A DNA stretch of 64,000 nucleotides, taken from the NCBI GenBank assembly GCA_046331625.1, contig JAXLQL010000006.1, positions 62,001-126,000 on the forward strand, in the 5' to 3' direction. Of this stretch, positions 43,357 through 51,720 are shown in pieces; the first letter of the stretch is position 1; each line of letters begins with the position of its first letter. Made by a program: the position numbers and the translations under genes. The notes under the pieces are model-generated. The model was not told where the DNA came from, ran no database searches, and was given only the letters and a program-made list of their open reading frames with translations. The DNA comes from JAXLQL01 sp046331625. GTDB taxonomy: Bacteria; Acidobacteriota; Terriglobia; Bryobacterales; Bryobacteraceae.

Positions 43357-45741
43357 GTGATCACCGACGTGCTCCAGGCGCTCCGATTCGCGGTGCGCAA
43401 CCCGGGCTGGTGGATCGTGACTGTGTCGATACTCGGGATCGGCATCGGCGTCAATTCGGTGATGTATGCCACGGTTCGCGGGTTGGTGTTTGCGCCAATC
43501 GAAGAGGTATTCGGTAGCGATCGGGTGGTGATCCAATCGATCTCGAAAGGCGCGCCGGGCGACCGCGGCAAGGTCTCGGCCGAGGAACTCGTGGCGATTC
43601 GCGAGCAGGCGCACACGATCGCCGCGGTGGAAGGTTGCCGCGAGCGTGACTTCGCCTGGACGGGCATGGGCGACGCCGAGCGCGTGCCAGGAGCTGAGGT
43701 GACCGAAGGGTTCTTCGAGATCACGCACGCGGCCATCGCCTTGGGCCGGGGCTTTCTGGCTCGCGATTCCGAACCGAGCGCCCCGAGAGTGGCGGTGATT
43801 TCCGATCTGCTCTGGCGAGAGCGCTTTCAGGCGAACCCAGGCGTGCTCGGAAAGGTGGTGAAGCTCGATGGCGTGGCGCACGAGATTATCGGCGTGGCTG
43901 CGCGCAGGACGTGGTTTCCCTCGGTGGGGACGAAACTCTGGACCCTTGCCCGGCTGGATCCGCATGCGCCATCGCGATCGGCGCGTGACCTGCTGGCGAT
44001 CGCAGTTCCGAATCCATTGGCCGCGGCGGGGCAGTGGAACGAAGAACTCGCCGCGGTTTCGGCACGCGCGGCCGAAACCAATCCCGCCAGCAACACCGGA
44101 TGGACGCTCCGTGCGACGAGTCCTTTTGACGCCCTGATCAGCCGGACCGATCAGGCCAGCGCAGCCATCATGTTCCTGATCACGTTCGTGGTGCTGATCA
44201 TTGCGTGCTCCAATGTGGCGAATCTGATGCTGGCCAAGGCGATCTCGCGGCGGAGGGAGTTGGCGGTTCGGACGGCGATGGGCGCAAGTCCGGCACGGTT
44301 GTTCCGGTTGGTGCTGGGGGAAGGATTGGTGATCGCGGTACCTGCAGGCATGGTGGCGCTGCAACTGGCCGTTTGGACGGGGAACGTGGTGATTCATCAG
44401 TTCGCGCTGCAGTCGCTGCCGCCGGATACGCTGGTGGGCGGAAAGGTAATGGCGATGACGGCGGCGTTGGCTCTGGGTTGCGTGTTGTTGGTGAGCGTGG
44501 CGCCGGCGATGCAAGCGATCCGTTCGAATGTTGCCGCTACTCTGAAGGCGGCGGGGCCGGCGACGGGAACGAGTGGAGTACAGCAGCGCATCGCGCGGGC
44601 TCTGGTGATCTTGCAGGCGGCGTGCGCGGTGGCGTTGCTCACCTTCACGGGCGTGGCGGCGCGGACGGTTTCGATCTTCCACCGCATTGACCCCGGATTC
44701 CCCCGCGAGGGGATAGCCACGGTGGTAACGGCGCCGCCGGTGGGCAGGCAGGGAGGCGAGGTCCGGCGGTATCACGAGGAAATGGCGGTGAGGCTGGCGG
44801 CGGTTGCGGGGGTCGAGACTGTGGGTGCGTTCAGCGCCGTACCGAGTGTGCAGGGCGATGGTTCTCCGGTGGCGATCGAACCGGAAGGAGCGGTGGCGGC
44901 GCGGCAGAGCGAACAGCCGTTTGGGCAGTTCTTCTCGGTGCTGCCTGGGAGTATCGAGACGTTGCGGATCCCGTTGCTACGCGGACGGGGGATCATGGCA
45001 GCCGACGGCGAGAAGGCTCCCCGGGTGGCGGTGATCAACGAAGAGTTCGCGGCGCGATTCTGGCCGTACGACAACGCGGTGGGCAAGCGGTTCAAGATGC
45101 GAAATCAGTGGATCTCGATCGTCGGCGTGTACCGCAACACTCGCATGGCGGACCTCCGGCGCGCTCCGGACGCGCAGTTCCTGTTGCCCTATGCGCAGTA
45201 CCCGAGTGCGGCGCTTACCTACGTGGTGCGCGCCAAATCGCCCGAGGCGATCTTGCCCGGGCTTCGGCGGGCCGTGGCCGAGGCGGATCCCGATCAGGCA
45301 GCGCAATTCACGTCGCTCGATGCCGATTTCTACAGCGATCTTCGCGGTACGCGGAGTTTTCTCGGACTGCTGTTCCTGTTTGCCGCGCTCGCCGTGGTGC
45401 TGACGAGTGCGGGGCTGTTCGCGCTGATGGCGTACACCACGCGTCAACGGTTGCATGAAGTGGGCGTGCGCATGGCGATCGGCGCGAGCCCGGCGCAGGT
45501 GATGCGGATCGTGTTGGGCGAGGGGATGCAACTTACGGTGATGGGGTTGGGGTTGGGGTCGGCGGCTGCGTACGGAATGGTGAAGTCGACCGAGGGGTTG
45601 TTGTTGCCGGTTTCCGCCGCGGATATCGCGATTCATGCAGCGGCAGTGATGACGCTGCTTGGAGCGGCGGCGGTGGCGTGCTGGATTCCAGCGCGGCAGG
45701 CGGCTCGGTTGAGCGCGATGGCGATCCTGAAGACGGATTGA
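43357..45741 (+). CDS. Orphan duplicated ABC permease (MacB/FtsX type, ADOP)
   Basis: A 794-residue protein from GTG 43357 (AAGAGG 6 bases upstream). Same architecture as the permease at 20181: TM1 near 19-40 (WWIVTVSILGIGIGVNSVMYATV), MacB core, FtsX with RRELAVRTAMGASPARLFRLVL, TM helices near 265-400, second core and second FtsX with LHEVGVRMAIGASPAQVMRIV. The two permeases are only distantly alike, so they are not a recent duplication. No ATPase gene nearby. Predicted envelope transporter or mechanotransmitter of unknown substrate. Confidence 0.9.
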   Translation: MITDVLQALRFAVRNPGWWIVTVSILGIGIGVNSVMYATVRGLVFAPIEEVFGSDRVVIQSISKGAPGDRGKVSAEELVAIREQAHTIAAVEGCRERDFAWTGMGDAERVPGAEVTEGFFEITHAAIALGRGFLARDSEPSAPRVAVISDLLWRERFQANPGVLGKVVKLDGVAHEIIGVAARRTWFPSVGTKLWTLARLDPHAPSRSARDLLAIAVPNPLAAAGQWNEELAAVSARAAETNPASNTGWTLRATSPFDALISRTDQASAAIMFLITFVVLIIACSNVANLMLAKAISRRRELAVRTAMGASPARLFRLVLGEGLVIAVPAGMVALQLAVWTGNVVIHQFALQSLPPDTLVGGKVMAMTAALALGCVLLVSVAPAMQAIRSNVAATLKAAGPATGTSGVQQRIARALVILQAACAVALLTFTGVAARTVSIFHRIDPGFPREGIATVVTAPPVGRQGGEVRRYHEEMAVRLAAVAGVETVGAFSAVPSVQGDGSPVAIEPEGAVAARQSEQPFGQFFSVLPGSIETLRIPLLRGRGIMAADGEKAPRVAVINEEFAARFWPYDNAVGKRFKMRNQWISIVGVYRNTRMADLRRAPDAQFLLPYAQYPSAALTYVVRAKSPEAILPGLRRAVAEADPDQAAQFTSLDADFYSDLRGTRSFLGLLFLFAALAVVLTSAGLFALMAYTTRQRLHEVGVRMAIGASPAQVMRIVLGEGMQLTVMGLGLGSAAAYGMVKSTEGLLLPVSAADIAIHAAAVMTLLGAAAVACWIPARQAARLSAMAILKTD

Positions 45742-45803
45742 TGGAGAGGTCTCGCGGCCAGCCGAAAGCGCGCTGCAGGCAGCATTTGGCACGGGTTCTG
45801 GCA

Positions 45804-45821
45804 GCGGAACTGAAGTCCCGC
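45804..45821 (-). repeat. Degenerate REP-like hairpin (copy 11)
   Basis: GCGGAACTGAAGTCCCGC, with the second hairpin decayed (GCGGCCGTCCCGCGC about 30 bp on). It lies between convergent genes ending at 45741 and 45862. Confidence 0.6.
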
Positions 45822-45861
45822 GGAGGCAAGTCTTGGCGGCCGTCCCGCGCTGATAGAGCCT

Positions 45862-46722
45862 CTACGCCACGCCATTCTTCCTGAAGTGGCCGAGCAGACG
45901 CTTCCAGGCGTCTTGCGCATCCTGCTTGTTGTAGCTGGGCCGGTAGTCAGCATGGAAGCCGTGCTGCGCGTCCGGGTAGACGATGATCTCCGAGCCCGTC
46001 TTGTTGGCGGCCTTGAGCGCGGCGCGCATCTTTTCCACCGTCTCGAGCGGGATGCCTTGGTCCTTACCGCCGTAGAAGCCGAGGACGGGAGCTTGGAGTG
46101 AAGCTGCGAGGTCCACTGGATGCTTCGGCGTCATTCCGGAGGGTTGGCCCACGAGGCGGCCATACCAGGCAGCTCCTGCTTTCAACTTGGGATTGTGCGC
46201 CGCGTAGAGCCAGACCACGCGGCCGCCCCAGCAGAATCCGGTGATGCCGAGCCGGGCGGTGTCGCCGTTGTTCTTGGCGGACCACGCGACGGTCGAATCG
46301 AGATCGGACATCACTTGCGCGTCAGGGACCTTCGACACGACCTTCGCGACGATGTCCTGGATGCTCGAGATGTTCGAGACGTCGCCCTGGCGCGCGTACA
46401 TTTCGGGCGCCACGGCGAGATAGCCGAGCTTGGCGAAGCGGCGGCACACGTCCTTGATATGTTCGTGGACCCCGAAGATTTCCTGAACGACGAGCACCAC
46501 CGGGAAGGCCTTGCCTTTGGAAGGCATGGCGCGGTAGGCGGGGATGGATCCGTCTTGGGTCGGGATCTTCGATTCGCCGGCGGTCAAGCCGTCAGCGGGT
46601 GTCGAGATCGCGGTCTGGGCGGCGATGGGCTGGACGGCGAGGGCGAATCCGGTGGCGAGTTTGGCGGCGAGAAAGTCGCGACGGTTGTGGTCAGGGAGGG
46701 GATTCGGCGGGTTGGCCATCAC
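45862..46722 (-). CDS. Exported dienelactone hydrolase-family protein
   Basis: A 286-residue alpha/beta hydrolase with a Tat-type signal (NRRDFLAAKLATGFALAVQ). Catalytic residues: nucleophile Cys164 in GFCWGG, Asp221 in GGKDQGIP and His254 in DAQHGFHADYR. The Cys nucleophile is the mark of true dienelactone hydrolases, which open lactones in aromatic breakdown. Export to the periplasm is common in this lineage. Convergent with the ADOP permease; no pathway partner adjacent. Confidence 0.9.
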   Translation of the reverse strand: MMANPPNPLPDHNRRDFLAAKLATGFALAVQPIAAQTAISTPADGLTAGESKIPTQDGSIPAYRAMPSKGKAFPVVLVVQEIFGVHEHIKDVCRRFAKLGYLAVAPEMYARQGDVSNISSIQDIVAKVVSKVPDAQVMSDLDSTVAWSAKNNGDTARLGITGFCWGGRVVWLYAAHNPKLKAGAAWYGRLVGQPSGMTPKHPVDLAASLQAPVLGFYGGKDQGIPLETVEKMRAALKAANKTGSEIIVYPDAQHGFHADYRPSYNKQDAQDAWKRLLGHFRKNGVA

Positions 46723-46748
46723 GCCATTCTAGCTGGCGCTGCGGCGTT

Positions 46749-47756
46749 TCAGTGGGACGCCGGCTGTGTGTCGCGCGCCAGCAGGCGCGACTCGGCCTTC
46801 GCCAGCAGTTCCTCGGCATCGTTCCCGTCACCGGGAAAGACCGCGTGTCCAATGGAGAGCTTGAGGAACGACTCGCCGCAGACGCGATCGCAAGCGTGGC
46901 GGGCGGCGGCGATGAGCGACTCCTTTTTGCGCGCTACGTGCTCCGGAGGGAAGGCCGGCAGCACCACCACGAATTCGTCTCCGCCCATGCGCGCGACGAA
47001 ATCATACTCGCGGCAGGCCTCCGTCATTTGGCGGGCGATCTCCTGGAGTACGGCGTCGCCACGGAGCGTTCCGAAGCGTTCGTTGATTCCGCGCAGGCCT
47101 TCGAGGTCACAGGCGAGCACTACGAGCGATTCACGAGTGCGGCGGCAGCGGGAGAGTTCACGGTCAAGTTGCAGGAAGAGAGCCCGGGCGTTGGGGAGGC
47201 TGGTAAGGGTGTCGAGAGTGGAGTTGGCCTCGACACGTTGGAAGTTCCAGGCGTTTTCGACTGCGTGGGCTAGCTTCGACTGAATGGCTTGCAGCAGGCG
47301 GAGATGCGCGGGCTCAAAGGCGTTCGCTTCGAGGCGGTAGAGAGCCAGCGAGGCTCGCAGCCCACGAGAACCGATCAGGGGTAGCACGAGGGCGGACTTG
47401 AGCGACACGGCGGGCACGTCTTCAAGACCGGCGAACTCGTGGAGAGGGTCACCGTTGAACACGGGTTCGCCGGTGGACTCGACTCTGCCAGAAAGTCCCG
47501 CACCGAGGCGGATCTCGAGGGCGCCGAAGAGGCGTGCATTTTCGCCCTGGACGAAGACCGGCCGCAGGCGGTCTTGATCACGGACGTAGACGGCGATGCA
47601 GTCGTGGGGGACGATTTCCTGGAGGCGAATGCCGGCGACGGAGAGGGTTTCCGAGAGACTGAGCGAGTTGCCTACGTCTTGAGTCAGGTCGTAGAGGCGC
47701 TGGATCTCCCAGTGAGCCTGAGCAACGCGGTCGACGCAATCTGGCTGTGACTGCAC
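46749..47756 (-). CDS. GAF-GGDEF diguanylate cyclase
   Basis: A cytoplasmic protein of 335 residues if begun at GTG 47756. The frame stays open to 47933, but that would overlap the divergent activator, so the start is uncertain. A GAF sensor (about 25-165, with IVPHDCIAVYVRD and LGAGLSGRV) leads to a GGDEF domain with the active-site GGDEF at 258-262, and an inhibitory RxxD at 249-252, five residues ahead. It makes c-di-GMP with product feedback. It diverges from a sigma-54 activator and a PilZ protein, which suggests one signalling unit. Confidence 0.88.
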   Translation of the reverse strand: MQSQPDCVDRVAQAHWEIQRLYDLTQDVGNSLSLSETLSVAGIRLQEIVPHDCIAVYVRDQDRLRPVFVQGENARLFGALEIRLGAGLSGRVESTGEPVFNGDPLHEFAGLEDVPAVSLKSALVLPLIGSRGLRASLALYRLEANAFEPAHLRLLQAIQSKLAHAVENAWNFQRVEANSTLDTLTSLPNARALFLQLDRELSRCRRTRESLVVLACDLEGLRGINERFGTLRGDAVLQEIARQMTEACREYDFVARMGGDEFVVVLPAFPPEHVARKKESLIAAARHACDRVCGESFLKLSIGHAVFPGDGNDAEELLAKAESRLLARDTQPASH

Positions 47757-47901
47757 GTTCGATTGATCGGCACGGCCAAGCCGGGGCGTTAGAGAAAAGG
47801 ATGCGCCGGCGTACAAATAGGGCGAACCCCCCGGTACCTTCAGGTCTTTCCCGATCGCGTGCCGCCGGGCGAGTACGCCGATGGAAAGGGGAGAGCAGCC
47901 G

Positions 47902-47928
47902 ATGAGTCTTGTAGCGTTCCAACTATGA
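47902..47928 (+). CDS. Eight-codon upstream ORF (leader)
   Basis: MSLVAFQL-stop has a good ribosome site (AAGGGGAG at 47885-47892). Its TGA overlaps the ATG of the activator gene (ATGA at 47925-47928). The activator start itself has no ribosome site, so ribosomes probably reach it by re-initiation. Confidence 0.45.
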   Translation: MSLVAFQL

Positions 47929-48935
47929 GTCACACTCCCGACCTACAGAACTTTCTCGGTATTGAAGCGGTAGTGGTCAGCCCCGCGATGCGCGAAGTGC
48001 TGCAACTGGCTCAGCGGGTTGCGCAGACGCAGGCCTCCGTGCTCATCACGGGCGAAAGCGGCAGCGGCAAGGAAGTGGTGGCGCGAGCGATTCATCACTA
48101 CTCGCTCCGGGCCTCGAAGCCTTGGGTGGACATCAACTGCGGCGCGCTGCCGGACAACCTGGTGGAGAGTGAGCTTTTCGGCTACGAGAAGGGCGCCTTC
48201 AGCGGCGCCGACACCACCAAGCCGGGTCTGTTCGAGATGGCCGACAAAGGGACGCTGTTTCTGGACGAAATCGGCGAGCTCGATCCGAAGATGCAGGTGA
48301 AGCTGCTGCGCGTGCTGGACCGCGTTCCTTATTATCGCCTGGGCGGGAGCAAGAAGATTCAAGTGGACGTGCGGATCGTGGCGGCAACGAATCGCGATCT
48401 CACCGAATCGATCCGCGACGGCCGTTTCCGCGGCGATCTCTATCATCGGTTGGGCCAGGTGCGGATCCAGATTCCGCCGTTGCGGCAACGGGTGGAAGAC
48501 ATTGTGCCATTGGCGCGCTTCTTCCTCAAGCAGCAAGACCCGACCATGGCGATCACACCGGAGGCCGAAGATCGGATGCTCGCTCACGGCTGGCCGGGTA
48601 ACATTCGCGAACTGCGCAACGTGATTGTGAGCACGGCCGTGATGGCGATGCACAAGAACATCGGGGCGGCGGACTTGGCGATCGAACAGTACGATCTGAC
48701 GCCAGTGGTTTCTCCGGCTCCGGCTGCCGCGGCGGCCCCGATCACCACCAATCTCGATGAACTCGAGCGCCAGGCCATCATGCGGGCGCTCGAACAAACC
48801 GGACGCCACCATGAACGGGCGGCGAGTCTGCTCGGCATCTCGTCGCGAACCTTGAGCAGAAAACTGAAGTCGTACGGCCTGGCAGGCCTGCGAGGAGGGC
48901 GAAATGAGAGCTTCGTCACAGAAGCAACCCAGTAG
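47925..48935 (+). CDS. Sigma-54-dependent transcription activator without receiver
   Basis: A 336-residue enhancer-binding protein from ATG 47925. It has almost no N-terminal domain (about 15 residues), then an AAA+ sigma-54 domain: Walker A GESGSGK (43-49), the sigma-54 loop GAFSGA at 90-95 (a variant of GAFTGA), Walker B GTLFLDE (109-115), and arginine fingers near RGDLYHR. A FIS-type helix-turn-helix is at the C-terminus (ERAASLLGISSRTLSRKLKSYG). Lacking its own sensor, it may be controlled by partners such as the PilZ protein. The next gene overlaps it by 32 bp. Confidence 0.92.
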   Translation: MSHTPDLQNFLGIEAVVVSPAMREVLQLAQRVAQTQASVLITGESGSGKEVVARAIHHYSLRASKPWVDINCGALPDNLVESELFGYEKGAFSGADTTKPGLFEMADKGTLFLDEIGELDPKMQVKLLRVLDRVPYYRLGGSKKIQVDVRIVAATNRDLTESIRDGRFRGDLYHRLGQVRIQIPPLRQRVEDIVPLARFFLKQQDPTMAITPEAEDRMLAHGWPGNIRELRNVIVSTAVMAMHKNIGAADLAIEQYDLTPVVSPAPAAAAAPITTNLDELERQAIMRALEQTGRHHERAASLLGISSRTLSRKLKSYGLAGLRGGRNESFVTEATQ

Positions 48936-49212
48936 CGCTGCGGCATCACTTGCTGACCGCCGCCGCGAAGAACGCACTCCGGTGGACGGCGAAGTGATCC
49001 TGGCTCCGGATGGTCCCCGGCCCGTGCTCATCCACGCCCGGCTGCTCGACATCAGCGCCAGCGGCTTTCGCGCTTCGCATTCGACGCCCAATCTCGAAAC
49101 CGGCGCGCGGGTCCACTTTCGCCATGCCGCGGCCACCGGTTTGGCTCGCATTGTCTGGAATCGCAACTCGAATGGAAGCTGGGAGTCGGGGTTTTTGATT
49201 CTGACCAAGTAG
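48904..49212 (+). CDS. PilZ-domain c-di-GMP-binding protein
   Basis: A 102-residue single-domain PilZ protein. It has the c-di-GMP motifs RxxxR at 20-24 (RREER) and DxSxxG at 49-54 (DISASG), followed by the beta-barrel strands (LETGARVHFRHAA, WESGFLIL). It starts inside the activator gene (32-bp overlap), so both are made together. It probably binds the c-di-GMP made by the divergent cyclase and passes the signal on, perhaps to the activator. That link is inference from context. Confidence 0.88.
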   Translation: MRASSQKQPSSAAASLADRRREERTPVDGEVILAPDGPRPVLIHARLLDISASGFRASHSTPNLETGARVHFRHAAATGLARIVWNRNSNGSWESGFLILTK

Positions 49213-49297
49213 GGTGGGGGATCCGCACTCTGTTGTGCTGCTCCATAACAACACTGACGCAGCGACACTGAAGCGGCTTGGGCACGAGGCTTCGGCA

Positions 49298-49337
49298 GCG
49301 GGACTCAAGTCCCGCGCTGGCTGAAGCCCGCCCTACA
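49298..49337 (-). repeat. REP-like double hairpin, type A (copy 12)
   Basis: GCGGGACTCAAGTCCCGC, then GCTGGCTGAAGCCCGCCC and TACACGGAAAGGC. Pairs with copy 13, 124 bp on. Confidence 0.85.
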
Positions 49338-49421
49338 CGGAAAGGCCCGTGCCAGTGTCTGAGCTTGGCATGTTCCCGTGAGCTCTCACGTGTGGCTACC
49401 TTCCTGCCCGAGGCATCGGCG

Positions 49422-49461
49422 GCGGGACTGAAGTCCCGCGCAGGCTGAAGCCTGCCCCACA
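49422..49461 (-). repeat. REP-like double hairpin, type B (copy 13)
   Basis: GCGGGACTGAAGTCCCGC, then GCAGGCTGAAGCCTGC and CCCACA. It ends about 40 bp before the CBM9-like gene; the 291-bp gap holds only this A-B pair. Confidence 0.85.
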
Positions 49462-49503
49462 GTCGACAGCACCGCAACCCCAGTTCCTCATAAAATAGGG
49501 TGC

Positions 49504-50187
49504 GTGATCCGCACTCTCTTCGCTGCCTGTTCCATTTCATTGATCGCCGCTGATTCGAGCACACTGCTCAGCTCCCACATCGCGCGCGATTTCGATCTCA
49601 CAGCCAACCCTTCGGCCAAGCAATGGCGCAAAGCGCCCTCCGTGGTTACGTCGAACGAGCGGTGGGGCAAGCCCGTCCCCGGCGCCCGCACCGAGATCCG
49701 GAGCCGCTGGTCCGATGGCAACCTCTACTTCCTCTTCATCAGCCAATACGAAACGCTGCACCGCCAGCCCAACGCTCCGCTCGACCGCGACAGTTGGGGC
49801 ATGTGGGACTACGACGTCGCGGAGGTCTTCATCGGAGACGATCTCGAGCGGATCCACCTCTACAAGGAGTTCGAAGTGTCGCCATGGGGCGAATGGATCG
49901 ATCTCGATGTGGATAAGAAGCGCGAAGGCAAGATGGTGGACGCGGACTGGAACTCCGGGTTCAAGATCCGCACGCGCATCGACGAGAAGAAGAAGATGTG
50001 GTACTGCGAGATGCAGATCCCATGGCGCGCGGTGAAGCGCCAGCCGGCGAAGGCGGGCGAGGAATTGCGGCTGAACCTGTACCGGATCGAAGGGGCAGGG
50101 GAGAGCCGGAAGTACATTGCCTGGCGGCCGGTGAATGCGCCTTCGTATCACACGCCAGAGGCTTTCGGACGGCTGCGGCTCCAGTAG
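49504..50187 (+). CDS. Exported CBM9-like carbohydrate-binding protein
   Basis: A 227-residue protein from GTG 49504 with a short signal peptide (IRTLFAACSISLIAA). The body matches the CBM9-like/DOMON sandwich: QWRKAPSV, TEIRSRWSDGNLYFLFISQYE, MWDYDVAEVFIGDD, YKEFEVSPWGEWIDL, and PWRAVKRQPAKAGEELRLNLYRIEG. Such proteins bind sugars at reducing ends or haem. It stands alone between the PilZ gene and a convergent operon. Binding partner unknown. Confidence 0.85.
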   Translation: MIRTLFAACSISLIAADSSTLLSSHIARDFDLTANPSAKQWRKAPSVVTSNERWGKPVPGARTEIRSRWSDGNLYFLFISQYETLHRQPNAPLDRDSWGMWDYDVAEVFIGDDLERIHLYKEFEVSPWGEWIDLDVDKKREGKMVDADWNSGFKIRTRIDEKKKMWYCEMQIPWRAVKRQPAKAGEELRLNLYRIEGAGESRKYIAWRPVNAPSYHTPEAFGRLRLQ

Positions 50188-50188
50188 G

Positions 50189-50236
50189 AAAAAAAGGGCC
50201 TGAACCGGGAAGGCTCGAGAGAGACCGGCTCAGGCC
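50189..50236 (-). terminator. Intrinsic terminator for minus-strand operon
   Basis: Read on the minus strand, stem GGCCTGA/TCAGGCC (50230-50236 and 50197-50203, with an inner CCGG pairing) is followed by a run of seven T (50195-50189). It lies 170 bp after the GNAT gene stop. The run is on the wrong side to serve the plus-strand CBM9-like gene. Confidence 0.7.
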
Positions 50237-50405
50237 ATTGATTTGCACGGTGCTTGGAACCGTGAAAAGGAGGAAGTCTCGCTTGTTGTAGAAGCACGCG
50301 TGTTGCCACAGAGCCCGCGTTGGAAAACCAAGGGTTTTACGCGAGGTGCGCGTGCGGAAGCGACAGATTGGCGGGCTGGGGTGGCGGAGCGGGCGACGAA
50401 ATGTC

Positions 50406-50990
50406 TTACAGCAACGGGACGCGGGGCGCAGCCTCCTGGGACAGGTAGCCGAGCGCACGGGGATCGTCGGCGATTTCGACGCCACGGCGGTAGGGGCGGA
50501 ATCCGAACTTGCGATAGAAACTGAGGGCGCGCGGGTGGTCAAGGGTGCAGGTGTGGAGCCACACGCGGCGCGGAGAATGCTGCCAGGCGAGTTGGAGCGC
50601 GCGGGTCATGAGCCAGCGTCCGGCGCCGCGCCCGATGAGTGGCTCGGCCAAGCCGAAGAAGGTGATCTCGACATCGGGAGGCTGGCGGCGATCGAGTTCG
50701 AGCATGCCGAGTGCTTCGCCGTGGTCCACGACGGCGAACGAGTCCACGCCGGGGTGATGGATGATGGAGCGCAGTTCGGCATCCGGCATGCGGAGGCGGC
50801 TGAACCAGAGCCAGTCTTCGCCGACGCGGCGGAACAGATGGCGATACTCGTCGAGCGTAGCGGTGCGGAGCGAGCGCAGTTCCCAGGGACCGTTCACCTC
50901 GGGCAGGTCCGGCGGGGCGGTCATTTCGAGATAGGTGACCACGGCGGCGATCTTGCCGGGGGCTACGTCATGATATCCGTCGGCGAGCAT
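50406..50990 (-). CDS. GNAT-family N-acetyltransferase
   Basis: A 194-residue protein from ATG 50990. After an N-terminal half with ELRSLRTATLDEYRHLFRRVGEDW, the acetyl-CoA-binding region shows EITFFGLAEPLIGRGAGRWLM (motif A with RGAGRW) and RVWLHTCTLDHPRALSFYRKFGFRPY (motif B). It transfers an acetyl group to an unknown amine. It starts 2 bp after the O-methyltransferase stop, so the two are co-transcribed. Longer frames to 51368 are shadows. Confidence 0.85.
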   Translation of the reverse strand: MLADGYHDVAPGKIAAVVTYLEMTAPPDLPEVNGPWELRSLRTATLDEYRHLFRRVGEDWLWFSRLRMPDAELRSIIHHPGVDSFAVVDHGEALGMLELDRRQPPDVEITFFGLAEPLIGRGAGRWLMTRALQLAWQHSPRRVWLHTCTLDHPRALSFYRKFGFRPYRRGVEIADDPRALGYLSQEAAPRVPLL

Positions 50991-50992
50991 GA

Positions 50993-51655
50993 CTATTTCT
51001 TGAGAGCGAGCGTGACGCCGTCGCCGATCGGGACCATGGAGAGGTGCACGCGCGGGTCGAGGGCAGCCTTGCGGTTGAAGGCGCGGATGCCTTCGGTTTC
51101 GGGGTCCTGATCGGCGAGGTCGAGGACACGGCCGTGCCACAGGACGTTGTCGACGGCGATGAGTCCGCCGGGCCGGAGCAACTCGAGCGCGCGATCGAAG
51201 TAGTTCGAGTAATTCTGTTTGTCGGCGTCGATGAACGCGAAGTCGAAGGTGCCGCTCTGGCCTTCGGCGATCAGGGCATCGAGCGTCTCGAGGGCGGGCG
51301 CGAGACGGAGGTCGATCTTGTTTTCGACGCCGGCTTCGCGCCAATACTTGCGGGCGATGGAGGTCCACTGCTCACTCACGTCGCAGGCGATGATGCGGCC
51401 TTCGGCGGGCAGCGCCATGGCGACGCAGGTGGAGCTATAGCCGGTGAAGACGCCGACCTCGAGGGTCCGCCTGGCGTTGATGAGGCGGACGAGGAGGGAG
51501 AGGAAGGCGCCCTGGTCGGGACTGATCTGCATGATGGCCAGGGGGTCGAGGGCGGTTTCGGCGCGGAGGCGTTGGAGGAGTTCGGGTTCGGGCTGGGAGG
51601 AGGCTCGGATGTAGGCGGCTAGGGCATCGGTAACGGGGAGGTGAGTGGACGACAT
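50993..51655 (-). CDS. SAM-dependent O-methyltransferase (class I, COMT type 3)
   Basis: A 220-residue enzyme with the family sequence: TLEVGVFTGYSSTCVAMAL (motif I, about 64-82), IIACDVSEQW, FDFAFIDADKQNYSNYFD (metal-binding Asp and Lys), and IAVDNVLWHGRV. It methylates catechol-like hydroxyls using SAM and a divalent metal. First gene of a two-gene operon ending at the terminator near 50200. Substrate unknown. Confidence 0.92.
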   Translation of the reverse strand: MSSTHLPVTDALAAYIRASSQPEPELLQRLRAETALDPLAIMQISPDQGAFLSLLVRLINARRTLEVGVFTGYSSTCVAMALPAEGRIIACDVSEQWTSIARKYWREAGVENKIDLRLAPALETLDALIAEGQSGTFDFAFIDADKQNYSNYFDRALELLRPGGLIAVDNVLWHGRVLDLADQDPETEGIRAFNRKAALDPRVHLSMVPIGDGVTLALKK

Positions 51656-51708
51656 GAATGGTCATTATGGCACTGCCCTCACTGGCCAAGCAGCGCGAAC
51701 GCAGGTTG

Positions 51709-51714
51709 TATACT
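51709..51714 (+). promoter_or_regulatory. -10 box of hicBA
   Basis: TATACT ends 6 bases before GTG 51721, so transcription would start at or next to the start codon (leaderless mRNA). No good -35 hexamer. Confidence 0.4.
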
Positions 51715-51720
51715 GAAGCC

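Noticed and set aside
3319..49461. Dispersed hairpin repeats as a CRISPR array
   Set aside because: Copies are scattered over 46 kb, in both orientations, with no spacers of constant length and no cas genes.
50246..50264. Hairpin CACGGT/ACCGTG
   Set aside because: Six-bp stem without T-tract or position relative to a gene; likely chance next to the stronger terminator.
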